From contig DATHDP010000112.1 in NCBI GenBank assembly GCA_035318985.1, positions 1-64,000 of the forward strand: a stretch of 64,000 nucleotides of DNA. The letters run 5' to 3'. This document shows positions 24,924 through 33,005 of this stretch, in pieces. The position numbers and the translations under genes are program-made. Within the stretch, counting starts at the first letter, position 1; each line of letters opens with the position of its first letter. Source of the DNA: VBAS01 sp035318985 (GTDB taxonomy: Bacteria > Bacteroidota > Bacteroidia > Chitinophagales > Chitinophagaceae). The notes beneath the pieces were generated by a model. It saw only the letters and a list, made by a program, of their open reading frames with translations. It was not told the origin of the DNA and searched no databases.

Positions 24924-25832
24924 TTAAAAATATCCATTCTTCTTTCTGTCCTCCATCGCTGCTTCGGTCACTTTATCATCTATCCTTGTTTCTCCTCTTT
25001 CACTTATTCTTGTTGAAATAATTTCATTGATCACTTCATCCAAGGTTGCTGCATTCGATTCTACCGCAGCAGTACAAGTCATATCACCTACGGTACGATA
25101 ACGAACTTTTTTTGTAAGTACTTTATCATCATCTCCCGGTTGCACAAATTCACTGATCGCCACTAACTGTCCATCATGCTCGATCACTTTTCTTTCATGC
25201 GCAAAATAGATAGAAGGCAACTCGATCTTCTCATAACGTATATAATTCCAGATATCCAGTTCTGTCCAGTTGCTGATAGGAAATACTCTTACATTCTCTC
25301 CTTTATGAATTCTACCGTTATAAATATTCCAAAGCTCAGGCCTTTGCAGTTTTGGATTCCATTGTCCAAACTCATCTCTTACGGAAAAAATTCTTTCTTT
25401 AGCTCTCGCTTTTTCTTCATCACGTCTTGCACCGCCGATACAACAATCAAATTTGAATTCTTCAATTGTATCTAACAGTGTATATGTCTGTAGCCAGTTG
25501 CGGCTTGGGAATTTTCCTTTTGGTTCAGTAAGGCTTCTTTGTTTGATGGTATCCTCTACTTTTCTTACAATCAATGTTGCTCCGACTTCATTTACCAGTT
25601 TATCCCGAAAGTCCAATGCTTCAGGAAAATTATGGCCTGTATCAATATGTACTAAAAGAAAAGGAATCTTACTGGGAGCAAAAGCTTTTCTTGCCAAATG
25701 AACCATTGTAATTGAATCTTTACCTCCGCTAAATAATAAAGCAGGCTTTTCAAACTGTGCTGCCACTTCACGAAAAATGTGAATGCTCTCTGATTCTAAT
25801 TCCTCCAAATAATTAAGATGATACTGACTCAT
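24924..25832 (-). CDS. cysD: Sulfate adenylyltransferase subunit 2
   Basis: A 302-residue PP-loop ATP pyrophosphatase: SGGKDSITMVHLA holds the ATP-binding SGGKDS loop. HIDTGHNFPEALDFRD, GGARRDEEKARAKER and the C-terminal RYRTVGDMTCTAAVES are CysD signatures. It forms APS from sulfate and ATP together with CysN. An operator dyad lies 11 bases upstream of the start, and cysH ends 76 bases upstream, so cysD may have its own promoter as well as read-through. Confidence 0.96.
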   Translation of the reverse strand: MSQYHLNYLEELESESIHIFREVAAQFEKPALLFSGGKDSITMVHLARKAFAPSKIPFLLVHIDTGHNFPEALDFRDKLVNEVGATLIVRKVEDTIKQRSLTEPKGKFPSRNWLQTYTLLDTIEEFKFDCCIGGARRDEEKARAKERIFSVRDEFGQWNPKLQRPELWNIYNGRIHKGENVRVFPISNWTELDIWNYIRYEKIELPSIYFAHERKVIEHDGQLVAISEFVQPGDDDKVLTKKVRYRTVGDMTCTAAVESNAATLDEVINEIISTRISERGETRIDDKVTEAAMEDRKKNGYF

Positions 25833-25842
25833 GTTTCTTTTA

Positions 25843-25863
25843 TTAGTCTACTAACTTAGTGGG
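25843..25863 (-). promoter_or_regulatory. Sulfur-regulon dyad, site 5 (just before cysD)
   Basis: Plus strand AGTCTAC-TAACTTA-GTGGG; on the minus strand CCCAC-TAAGTTA-GTAGACTAA. It ends 11 bases before the cysD ATG, so a bound protein would sit over the transcript leader or the ribosome-loading region. TTGAC upstream (minus strand) hints at a promoter but no exact -7 was found. Confidence 0.7.
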
Positions 25864-25908
25864 TTGATGTTTATAAAAAAAAGCCTATAGCTTTAATTAT
25901 TGTCAACT

Positions 25909-26643
25909 TTATTTTATCGCCTGGTTTTCCGATTCAGTTTCCGCATGAATATGTAAGCCACATTCCTTTTTACTATTGTCTTCCCACCACCAGCGGCCAG
26001 CACGAAAATCTTCACCAGGTTTGATAGCCCTTGTACACGGTGCACAGCCAATGCTTACAAATCCTTTATCATGTAAAGGATTGTAAGGAACATCATTCTT
26101 GCTTACATATTGTTTCACTTGCCCCCATGTCCAGCTAAGTAAAGGATGAAATTTTATAATTTGATTTGCTTCATCCCATTCAAGCATCGGCATATCATGC
26201 CTGTTGTTACTTTGCTCTGCACGAATACCGGTGATCCAGATCTTATTTCCCTTTAATGCCCTTTGTAAAGGCTCCACTTTTCTTATATGACAACACTGTT
26301 TCCGATTCTCCACCGATTCGTAAAAACTATTCGGCCCTTTTTCGCTTACAAATTCTTGCAATGTGTTTGCATCAGGATAATAAGCAGAAATAGTGAGCCC
26401 GTATTTTTCAACGGTTCTGCTCCATGTTGAATAAGTTTCGGGGAAATTTCTGCCTGTGTCAAGTGTAAACACTTTTACCGGAAGTTTATTAGATGCAATG
26501 AAATAGGTGATCGCCTGGTCTTCCAACCCAAAACTGGTGGAAAACACAACCTCACCGGGAAAGCGGTTTGCAAGAATTTGTAATTGCTCTGCAATTTCCT
26601 TTCCCTTTAATTCATTCAGTAATTCACTTACCAAGGCACTCAT
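25909..26643 (-). CDS. cysH: Adenylyl-sulfate (APS) reductase, Fe-S type
   Basis: A 244-residue CysH. TLDTGRNFPETY (60-71) is the PP-loop-like sulfate-nucleotide site; the catalytic Cys is C228 in KKECGLHIH. Two cysteine pairs, CC (117-118, QCCHIRKVEPL) and CxxC (200-203, IGCAPC), bind a [4Fe-4S] cluster and mark the APS-reducing, rather than PAPS-reducing, form. It yields sulfite. It follows the peroxiredoxin by 50 bases; the operator at 27375-27396 probably controls both. The lack of cysC in the window fits direct use of APS. Confidence 0.95.
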   Translation of the reverse strand: MSALVSELLNELKGKEIAEQLQILANRFPGEVVFSTSFGLEDQAITYFIASNKLPVKVFTLDTGRNFPETYSTWSRTVEKYGLTISAYYPDANTLQEFVSEKGPNSFYESVENRKQCCHIRKVEPLQRALKGNKIWITGIRAEQSNNRHDMPMLEWDEANQIIKFHPLLSWTWGQVKQYVSKNDVPYNPLHDKGFVSIGCAPCTRAIKPGEDFRAGRWWWEDNSKKECGLHIHAETESENQAIK

Positions 26644-26693
26644 TTTATTTCCTGTTAGATCTTTTTTACTTTATATAGCAGAGCGCATCGTTA

Positions 26694-27329
26694 TTATAAA
26701 TTCGGTTGTGGTGTATAACGCAAATATGGCTTAACGATCTTTACACCTTTTTGAAATTTCTTTTGTGCATCTTCGGTTGAGACCGATAATGCTACGATCA
26801 CATCTTCTCCATGGTTCCAATCGGCCGGTGTAGCTACGCTATAACCTGCTGTCAATTGTAATGACTCCAGCACACGCAATACCTCATTAAAATTACGCCC
26901 TGTTGTTTGCGGATAAGTAATGATCAGCTTTACTTTTTTATCCGGTCCAATGATGAACAAAGAACGAACCGTTTGTGTTAATGATGCATTAGGATGGATC
27001 ATATCATACAATAAAGAAACATTCCTGTCTTCATCTGCGATCAGGGGAAAATCAATAGTGCAATTCTGTGTCTCATTTATATCCTTACTCCATCCAATAT
27101 GTTTTTCGAGAGGATCAACACTCACAGCAAGAACCTTTGTATTTCGTTTTGCAAATTCCTCTTTTAACAATGCCGTTTTACCCAGCTCAGTCGTACATAC
27201 AGGAGTATAATCAGCAGGATGTGAAAAAAGAATACCCCAGCCATTGCCTAAGTATTCGTGAAAATCAATTTCTCCTTCGGTTGTTTGTGCCTTAAAATTA
27301 GGCGCATCATCACCAAGACGTAGTCCCAT
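26694..27329 (-). CDS. 1-Cys peroxiredoxin (Prx6 type)
   Basis: This 211-residue peroxiredoxin has the peroxidatic motif HPADYTPVCTTELG with C45. The length, the SLYDMIHP-like segment (LLYDMIHPNAS) and the C-terminal LRYTPQPNL are typical of the 1-Cys/Prx6 group, and no second resolving Cys is evident. It reduces hydrogen and organic peroxides with thiol donors. Its place between the Rrf2 regulator and cysH, and the sulfur dyad 46 bases upstream, tie it to thiol and sulfur status. Confidence 0.93.
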   Translation of the reverse strand: MGLRLGDDAPNFKAQTTEGEIDFHEYLGNGWGILFSHPADYTPVCTTELGKTALLKEEFAKRNTKVLAVSVDPLEKHIGWSKDINETQNCTIDFPLIADEDRNVSLLYDMIHPNASLTQTVRSLFIIGPDKKVKLIITYPQTTGRNFNEVLRVLESLQLTAGYSVATPADWNHGEDVIVALSVSTEDAQKKFQKGVKIVKPYLRYTPQPNL

Positions 27330-27374
27330 AAAAATGATTTTTAGTTGAGCGACGAAGATAGGCCAATTGCCCTA

Positions 27375-27396
27375 CCCTACCAACCGGGTAGACTGC
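27375..27396 (+). promoter_or_regulatory. Sulfur-regulon dyad, site 6 (before peroxiredoxin-cysH)
   Basis: CCCTAC-CAACCGG-GTAGACT fits the shared dyad. On the minus strand it lies 6 bases past a TAATTTTG -7 element (27410-27403), so it covers the predicted transcription start, as does site 4 at the sulfite reductase. A matching -33 TTG at the usual distance was not found. Confidence 0.72.
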
Positions 27397-27412
27397 TTTT
27401 GGCAAAATTATA

Positions 27413-27826
27413 TCATGGCATGGAAGCAAGGTCTACAAGTGTTCGTTTCTCGAGTACATTTAAAGTGGCATCCCTCACTTCGATCATAATATCATGCAGT
27501 GCACATTTCTTTTCATCACAATTTTTACAACGTTCATAAAAATAAAGACTTACACACGGTAGCATAGCAATTGGCCCATTTACCTTCCGAATTATATCTG
27601 CCACTCGCACTTTAGCTGGATTTTTTACTAAAAAATATCCGCCTCCTTTTCCTTTTTTGCTGTCAAGTACTCCAATTACTTTTAATTCAAGTAAAATATT
27701 TTCAAGAAACTTAAGAGGTATCTTTTTCTTTTTTGCTATTTCAGAAATAAGCACCGGTCCTTCCTGGTACTTTTCGGTAAGGTAGGACAATGCTTTTAAT
27801 GCGTATTGTGATCGTTTAGATAGCAC
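27413..27826 (-). CDS. Rrf2-family transcriptional regulator with C-terminal cysteines
   Basis: A 137-residue Rrf2 protein: winged helix in residues ~1-65 (SQYALKALSYLTE, KFLENILLELK, then the GKGGGYFL wing), followed by a dimerisation helix. Four cysteines at 91, 100, 103 and 108 plus H111 (in PCVSLYFYERCKNCDEKKC) resemble the Fe-S ligands of IscR/NsrR, although the spacing is not identical. Relatives sense Fe-S status (IscR), nitric oxide (NsrR) or cysteine (CymR). It lies directly upstream of the operator before peroxiredoxin-cysH and is the natural candidate to bind the six shared dyads. Direct evidence for binding is absent. Confidence 0.92.
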   Translation of the reverse strand: MLSKRSQYALKALSYLTEKYQEGPVLISEIAKKKKIPLKFLENILLELKVIGVLDSKKGKGGGYFLVKNPAKVRVADIIRKVNGPIAMLPCVSLYFYERCKNCDEKKCALHDIMIEVRDATLNVLEKRTLVDLASMP

Positions 27827-27828
27827 TA

Positions 27829-28224
27829 CTATAAAATTTCAAGAGTGAAATGAATTGGTGAATTTTTTTGCAACATGGCAGATACGCCACAATATTTTCC
27901 CAATGAAAGATCGATTGCTTTTCTCACCTTGTCTTCATTCTCTTTATCGGTCCTCATTTTATAAGCAATATAAATGTCTTTATAGACTTTTGGGAAATCT
28001 TCTGTTTGTGCCGCTTTTACTTCAATTGAAAACTCAGTGAATTCAACCCGCATTTTTTTTAAAACATCTACAACATCAATACCCGAACAACCAGCTAACC
28101 CAGATAATAAAAGTGCTTTGGGGCCAAAGCCATGTTTGCGGCTCCCGTCAATTTTTATTGTATTGTGATCAAGACTGCTTGTGAATTCATGATCCTTATG
28201 CCATACCGTGTTTGTTATTGTCAT
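27829..28224 (-). CDS. OsmC/Ohr-family protein
   Basis: This 131-residue OsmC-fold protein carries GLAGCSGIDVVDVLKKM, with the conserved Cys (residue 46), and a second Cys near the end (GKYCGVSAML). These cysteines form the peroxide-reducing pair in OsmC/Ohr proteins; this sequence is closer to the YhfA-like branch. It overlaps the CDF transporter by 4 bases and is followed by the Rrf2 gene after 2 bases, so all three are translated together. It may serve in thiol-based peroxide defence. Confidence 0.87.
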   Translation of the reverse strand: MTITNTVWHKDHEFTSSLDHNTIKIDGSRKHGFGPKALLLSGLAGCSGIDVVDVLKKMRVEFTEFSIEVKAAQTEDFPKVYKDIYIAYKMRTDKENEDKVRKAIDLSLGKYCGVSAMLQKNSPIHFTLEIL

Positions 28225-29213
28225 ACGCGATGCTTTTGATCCTGTAAAACATTTTCCAATGTCCAGTCAATTCGTTTTTCAAAGTTATGTTTTCGTTCGT
28301 TACAATTTTGTTTATTACATACTTTGCATGAAAAGGGCAAGCAACCATCTACATGGACAAATAATTCAACCGATTCTCCGAATTCCTGGCGCACAAGAAA
28401 TGATAACGCCTCCACTTCAGCATGAGCCTCATTTACATTCAAATACCAGGGAACTGTAAGGTGACAATCAATGTGCAGAATTGAACCATATTTGATCACA
28501 CGAAGATTATGAAGGTCTACCCAATTCTCTCTTTTGTTTTTATTTAACAGGTCGACTATTTTTTTCAGCAATTCAACATCTGCTTCATCCATTATACCTG
28601 CAATAGATCTGCGTAAAATTTTATATCCCGTATAAATAATTATTACACCAAAAATGATCGCAACAACAGGGTCGATCCATTTTAGTCCCGTAAAATAAAT
28701 TAATATCAATCCAACAATGATCCCGAATGTAGAATAGCTATCGCTTTTTAAGTGTTTACCACTAGCTGTCAATGCTATTGAGTTGCTATTCTTTCCTTTT
28801 CTTTCGGTTATCAGCCCGACAACGAAATTGACGATAGCCGCTGCAGCAACCAGGTAAATTCCATAATCAAGTTTTTGTAATTGGACCGGTTCAATTAAAC
28901 TTCTTACGGCTTTATAAATAATTATAGCACCGGCCGATGTGATCAATGTTCCTTCAATAGCTGCTGAAAGAAATTCTGCCTTACCATGGCCATAAGGATG
29001 ATTTATGTCGCGGGGTTTCGCCGCAACATACAAGCTGTAAAGTCCGATAAAACCTGCAGCAACATTTACAATACTTTCCAGTGCATCCGTAAGTATGGAA
29101 ACAGAGTTTGTAAGATAATAGGCAATAAATTTTGCGACAAGCAGTATTACTGAAATACCCGCTACCCATTTTTGTAATTGTAAATTTTGTGCTTGTGCTT
29201 TCAAAAGCCTCAA
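28221..29213 (-). CDS. Cation diffusion facilitator (CDF) transporter with Cys-rich tail
   Basis: This 330-residue protein has six membrane segments. The signature SVSILTDALESIVN (about 31-44) and HPYGHGKAEFLSAAIEG hold the Asp/His metal sites, and a cytoplasmic CDF dimerisation domain follows (about 200-285). It exports Zn2+, Fe2+ or a related ion by proton antiport. The last 45 residues contain DGCLPFSCKVCNKQNC, four cysteines that could bind a metal or sense redox state; ordinary CDFs lack this. It follows lptF-like by 16 bases and overlaps OsmC by 4. Confidence 0.9.
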   Translation of the reverse strand: MRLLKAQAQNLQLQKWVAGISVILLVAKFIAYYLTNSVSILTDALESIVNVAAGFIGLYSLYVAAKPRDINHPYGHGKAEFLSAAIEGTLITSAGAIIIYKAVRSLIEPVQLQKLDYGIYLVAAAAIVNFVVGLITERKGKNSNSIALTASGKHLKSDSYSTFGIIVGLILIYFTGLKWIDPVVAIIFGVIIIYTGYKILRRSIAGIMDEADVELLKKIVDLLNKNKRENWVDLHNLRVIKYGSILHIDCHLTVPWYLNVNEAHAEVEALSFLVRQEFGESVELFVHVDGCLPFSCKVCNKQNCNERKHNFEKRIDWTLENVLQDQKHRV

Positions 29214-29229
29214 TTATAACAATGCAATA

Positions 29230-30657
29230 TTATCCCGTTCTTTTGAAAACGGTCTTGATTTTTCTCCAGCTTCTGAAATAGAATTCTTTATTCATCAGGT
29301 TTGAATCCCGCATAGCTTTATAAGTGAGAAAGAAACCAACCGGCAGAAGAAAAAGTGTCGCCATCCACATTCCTCCAAATGCGGTCATCACATTTTCTTT
29401 TGCATACTTTTCGCCGCTAGTATTAAAAAAGAAGAAGAACATAAAAAGTAAAATGGCAATAACAAGGGGCGTTCCAAGGCCGCCTTTTCGTATAATAGAA
29501 CCTAAAGGCGCCCCAATAAGAAACAAAACAAGACAGGCTAATGATAAGGTGATCTTTTTATGCCATTCGATCTTATGCAGGCGAAGATCTTTTTGCTTTA
29601 CCATGAATTCTGTATTGGTGATCTCAGAATTTAATGTAATCGAACCAACTATTGCACCTGCTTTTTGATTAACCGCGAATAAGCAACTATCAGGAATTAA
29701 TTGTTCAAATCTCTTTACTGTGTCTTTTGGCAACACCGGTTTTACATAACCGCTATCCAGGTACTTTGAAAAAGTTAAATTAGAAAATATATCCTGTTTT
29801 ACTTTTTTTGAATATTGACTAACGTCCTTTTGAAGTGAGTCTATCGCTTTCGACAATTGTCGCATACTTTGCATTCGTTGATTCGTTCTGTTTACTGTGT
29901 CAGATGTACGTTTTTGCAAACCAAGAGAGCTCAGATCAAATTGTTTACTGTATTCTTTAAACCCTATCCTGATAAATTCGGTGTTCTTTGCATACTTGTC
30001 ACCTTTTTCCTGGTAACGCCACCCATCTTTTAAATTAAACTCCAAAAATCTTTTGTTCCCTGTCGTACGCATGATACCACTGTTAGCAATAATAAAATTA
30101 TCCTGCAGGTTATTTGGACCTTTTTCATAAATGATCACATCATTTATAACACTGTCATTTTCTTTTTTTCCGATCTTTATTGAAAACCCGTCTATCTTAT
30201 CATAGAAAACTCCTTCCTGGATATCAAATGCAGGTTTTGACCAAACAATATCCGCTAACAATGTTTGTGATTTTAAGACAGCCACAGGAATAATATAATT
30301 CGAAAACAAAAATGCCACTCCGCATATTAATAAACTAACTACAAATAGCGGACGCATAAATCTAAGCAATGAAATACCTGAAGCTTTTACAGCAACCAAC
30401 TCCATGCTTTCTCCAAGATTACCAAAGGTCATTAATGATGAAAGCAAAACTGCAAGTGGCAGGGCAAGCGGTACCAAGGCGGCACTTTGATACCATATAA
30501 ATTCAAATATAACTTTTGTAGAAAGTCCCTTACCAACAAAATCATCGATCCATAACCAAAAAAATTGCAATATTAAAACCAGCAGCGTAATAAAAAATAC
30601 GGCAATGAACGGCCCGACGAATGCTTTGATAACAAGTTTATCAAGTTTCCTAAACAT
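29230..30657 (-). CDS. LptF/LptG-family LPS export permease
   Basis: This 475-residue YjgP/YjgQ-family protein has transmembrane segments 1-3 near the N-terminus (PFIAVFFITLLVLILQFFWL, PLALPLAVLLSSLMTFG) and a large periplasmic beta-jellyroll domain (about 140-340). Three more transmembrane segments lie at the C-terminus (ITLSLACLVLFLIGAPLGSI). It would form the LptFG part of the ABC exporter that moves lipopolysaccharide to the outer membrane; Bacteroidota often have two such genes apart from lptB. It is first in the run leading to the sulfur genes; whether they share a transcript is uncertain. Confidence 0.9.
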   Translation of the reverse strand: MFRKLDKLVIKAFVGPFIAVFFITLLVLILQFFWLWIDDFVGKGLSTKVIFEFIWYQSAALVPLALPLAVLLSSLMTFGNLGESMELVAVKASGISLLRFMRPLFVVSLLICGVAFLFSNYIIPVAVLKSQTLLADIVWSKPAFDIQEGVFYDKIDGFSIKIGKKENDSVINDVIIYEKGPNNLQDNFIIANSGIMRTTGNKRFLEFNLKDGWRYQEKGDKYAKNTEFIRIGFKEYSKQFDLSSLGLQKRTSDTVNRTNQRMQSMRQLSKAIDSLQKDVSQYSKKVKQDIFSNLTFSKYLDSGYVKPVLPKDTVKRFEQLIPDSCLFAVNQKAGAIVGSITLNSEITNTEFMVKQKDLRLHKIEWHKKITLSLACLVLFLIGAPLGSIIRKGGLGTPLVIAILLFMFFFFFNTSGEKYAKENVMTAFGGMWMATLFLLPVGFFLTYKAMRDSNLMNKEFYFRSWRKIKTVFKRTG

Positions 30658-30707
30658 AATTTATACTCTTATGAGCGAAGCCAGTTTCCAGTTCCTATTT
30701 TTGATCA

Positions 30708-31319
30708 ATGATACAACAAACAAAAATACAATTTTTGCCGACTGAGATGGAATTAGTATCAAGTCCTGATATTATTTTAACAAAGAATGCCATTCTTCAA
30801 AAAATAAAATCATTCTTTGAAGAGTTGCAGATGAAACAACAAGATATTTTAAAAAAGTATTCATCTCAATTACCGGAAGAAGTACTTAAAATTTCACCCA
30901 AGATCTCAAGAGGAGAAAATTATAAAGGTTTGCCCTGGCTCGTTTTGGATAACCCCCGGTATTTTCAGCATAATAACATTTTTGCTATCCGTACTATGTT
31001 TTGGTGGGGAAATTTTTTCAGTATCACACTTCATCTATCTGGTAATAATAAAAATGATCTCTTAAAAAACTTAACCGATAACGTTTCATTACTGACAAAA
31101 AACGATTTCTATATATATAACGGAATAAAAGAATGGGAGCATGATATAGATCCGGATTCTTATAAAAAATTATCTGTTATCAACGAAGATGAATTACAAA
31201 AAATATTCTCGGCAAATAGTTTTTTGAAACTGGCAGTAAAATTTACAGTTGAATCCCTGGAAACTGTTGAAGATAACCTGTTGAGGAATTATGAACTACT
31301 GGTAAAATGCTGCTGTTAA
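30708..31319 (+). CDS. Conserved hypothetical protein (203 aa)
   Basis: No domain is recognised. The 203-residue, soluble protein has no signal peptide. N-terminal helices (IILTKNAILQKIKSFFEELQ) are followed by GENYKGLPWLVLDNPRYF and IRTMFWWGNFFSITLHLSG, a conserved-looking aromatic core. It ends in CCC. It is divergent from lptF-like (50 bases) and its stop overlaps the convergent START-like gene by 4 bases. Confidence 0.75.
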   Translation: MIQQTKIQFLPTEMELVSSPDIILTKNAILQKIKSFFEELQMKQQDILKKYSSQLPEEVLKISPKISRGENYKGLPWLVLDNPRYFQHNNIFAIRTMFWWGNFFSITLHLSGNNKNDLLKNLTDNVSLLTKNDFYIYNGIKEWEHDIDPDSYKKLSVINEDELQKIFSANSFLKLAVKFTVESLETVEDNLLRNYELLVKCCC

Positions 31320-31696
31320 TTACTACCAAGACGATGAAAAAGTTCTTTCACCTGGTAATTCCAAACCATGCTCTGGTCTTTTATCTCTTTCTTCTCTGCA
31401 AAATCCTTTATAACAAGAATTGTTTGATTAGTAACTTCTGATTTTTCAATTTTGAATTCAAAGAATTCTTCTTTTGGTGTATGCAGCCAGTGAAACCTGA
31501 TGAACTTGTCTTGTTCTTTTTCCAATACTTCTGCTTTCTCAATAGTACCATTCCATGTAAAACTGAAAATATTATCTCTATCATCAACTCTATCCGCAAA
31601 CCATTCCTGTAATCCTGCTGGTGAAGCAAGGAAATCATATAAAATAACAGGCGAACATCTTACGGGGAATTCTAAAGTGTATAACTGTTTTGCCAT
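31316..31696 (-). CDS. START-like (SRPBCC) domain protein
   Basis: A 126-residue protein of the Bacteroidota START-like/AHSA1 type: LEFPVRCSPVILYDFLASPAGLQEWF, then FSFTWNGTIEKAEVLE and FRFHWLHT-like strands (FIRFHWLHTPKEEFFEF). The fold forms a hydrophobic cavity for a small ligand, but no ligand is known for this group. It lies just upstream of the rpoD region on the opposite strand, a frequent arrangement for this family. The gene overlaps the preceding convergent gene by 4 bases. Confidence 0.87.
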   Translation of the reverse strand: MAKQLYTLEFPVRCSPVILYDFLASPAGLQEWFADRVDDRDNIFSFTWNGTIEKAEVLEKEQDKFIRFHWLHTPKEEFFEFKIEKSEVTNQTILVIKDFAEKKEIKDQSMVWNYQVKELFHRLGSN

Positions 31697-32011
31697 TCTG
31701 TTTATTCATTAATAAGGTATCCAACTCGTGCAATAATAAAAAATTAATCAGTCAGTCAAAGTATTTTCCCTATTATTTTTCCCAGAATCCTTGTTTATTA
31801 ATGTGGAGAGAAAATAAACCTATTAATGCTTCGTTAATACCTTACCAAAGAATATTTTGGACGTATCGCTTATTTGACTAAATTGCTTTGACGTTCAATA
31901 CGTTCTGAGGATCAAGAAAAACTGTGAGGATTTTTTGGGTAGCAATTACCAAAACTAACCAATATTCTTTTTTACCCTAAAAAAACCTAAACACCCAATA
32001 TACCTATGAGC
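31697..32011. other. Intergenic region between START-like gene and rpoD
   Basis: This AT-rich region must hold the promoters of rpoD and of the divergent START-like gene. I see scattered TTTG and TTG triplets but no TTG-N20-TAnnTTTG match that I would defend, and no ORF, repeat or hairpin. Confidence 0.5.
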
Positions 32012-32881
32012 ATGAGGCAACTCAAGATCACGAAGTCGATTACGAATCGTGAATCGCAAAGTCTGGAAAAATACCTGCAGGAGATCGGCAAGGTAGAATT
32101 AGTTTCCCCCGAAGATGAAGTAAAACTGGCTCGCCTTATAAAACAAGGTGACCAAAAAGCTTTGGATCGTTTGACCAAGGGCAACCTTCGTTTTGTGGTA
32201 TCTGTTGCAAAACAATACCAGAACCAGGGACTATCATTACCTGACCTGATCAATGAAGGCAATCTCGGCCTGATAAAAGCCGCCCAGCGTTTTGATGAAA
32301 CCCGTGGTTTCAAATTCATTTCTTACGCCGTTTGGTGGATACGCCAAAGTATTCTTCAATCCTTAGCTGAACAAGCTAGAATTGTTCGTCTTCCTTTAAA
32401 TAAAGTGGGGCTTACCAATCGTATTCAAAAAACTTACTCGCAACTGGAGCAGCAGTTTGAAAGAGAACCTTCTACTGAAGAGGTTGCTGAGGCTTTAGAA
32501 ATGGATATTGAAGAAGTAGCCGCTTCAATGAGTATTTCATCCCGTCACATAAGTATGGATTCTCCTATGTCTGAAGGAGAAGAGAATACATTGCTGGATG
32601 TACTTGAAAACCCAAATGCTGATAAAACAGATGGCGACCTCGTTTATAATCAATCGTTGAAAACCGAAATAGAAAGAAGCCTGACCACTTTAACCGAAAG
32701 ACAAAAAGAAGTGATCTGCTTTTTCTTCGGCATAGGCGTTGACCATCCTATGAGCCTTGAAGATATTGGCGAAAAATTCAGCCTGACAAGGGAAAGAGTT
32801 CGTCAAATTAAAGACAAGGCTATCACCAAATTGAAAACAAACACACGTTGCCAGGTTCTCAGAACTTATTTAGGCGCATAA
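32012..32881 (+). CDS. rpoD: Primary RNA polymerase sigma factor (RpoD/SigA)
   Basis: A sigma-70 protein of 289 residues without region 1.1, as usual for the primary sigma of Bacteroidota. MRQLKITKSITNRES is the standard start, so I use ATG 32012 rather than 32006. Region 1.2 (SLEKYLQEIGKVELVS), region 2 (KGNLRFVVSVAKQYQNQGLS...YAVWWIRQSI), region 3 (IVRLPLNKVG), and region 4 with GEKFSLTRERVRQIK are all intact. It directs transcription from TTG/TAnnTTTG promoters in this phylum. A hairpin follows 65 bases after the stop. Confidence 0.97.
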   Translation: MRQLKITKSITNRESQSLEKYLQEIGKVELVSPEDEVKLARLIKQGDQKALDRLTKGNLRFVVSVAKQYQNQGLSLPDLINEGNLGLIKAAQRFDETRGFKFISYAVWWIRQSILQSLAEQARIVRLPLNKVGLTNRIQKTYSQLEQQFEREPSTEEVAEALEMDIEEVAASMSISSRHISMDSPMSEGEENTLLDVLENPNADKTDGDLVYNQSLKTEIERSLTTLTERQKEVICFFFGIGVDHPMSLEDIGEKFSLTRERVRQIKDKAITKLKTNTRCQVLRTYLGA

Positions 32882-32931
32882 CAACTAAAAAACAGAAACA
32901 CTGAAATAAACTTCTACACTTAACTAATACT

Positions 32932-32978
32932 TATCTTTGCCAACTTAAAAAGTGAACTTTAACTAGGTTCACTTTTTG
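32932..32978 (+). terminator. rpoD terminator hairpin with an adjoining -7-like element for ffh
   Basis: AAAAAGTGAAC-type stem (32947-32957) pairs with GTTCACTTTT (32967-32976), 9-base loop, followed by TGTTTTG. It suits a terminator after rpoD. TATCTTTG at 32932-32939 is a perfect -7 element but has no TTG at the usual distance, and a transcript from it would begin at the hairpin. Confidence 0.6.
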
Positions 32979-33005
32979 TTTTGTGTAAATGAAATAATTC
33001 TCAAT

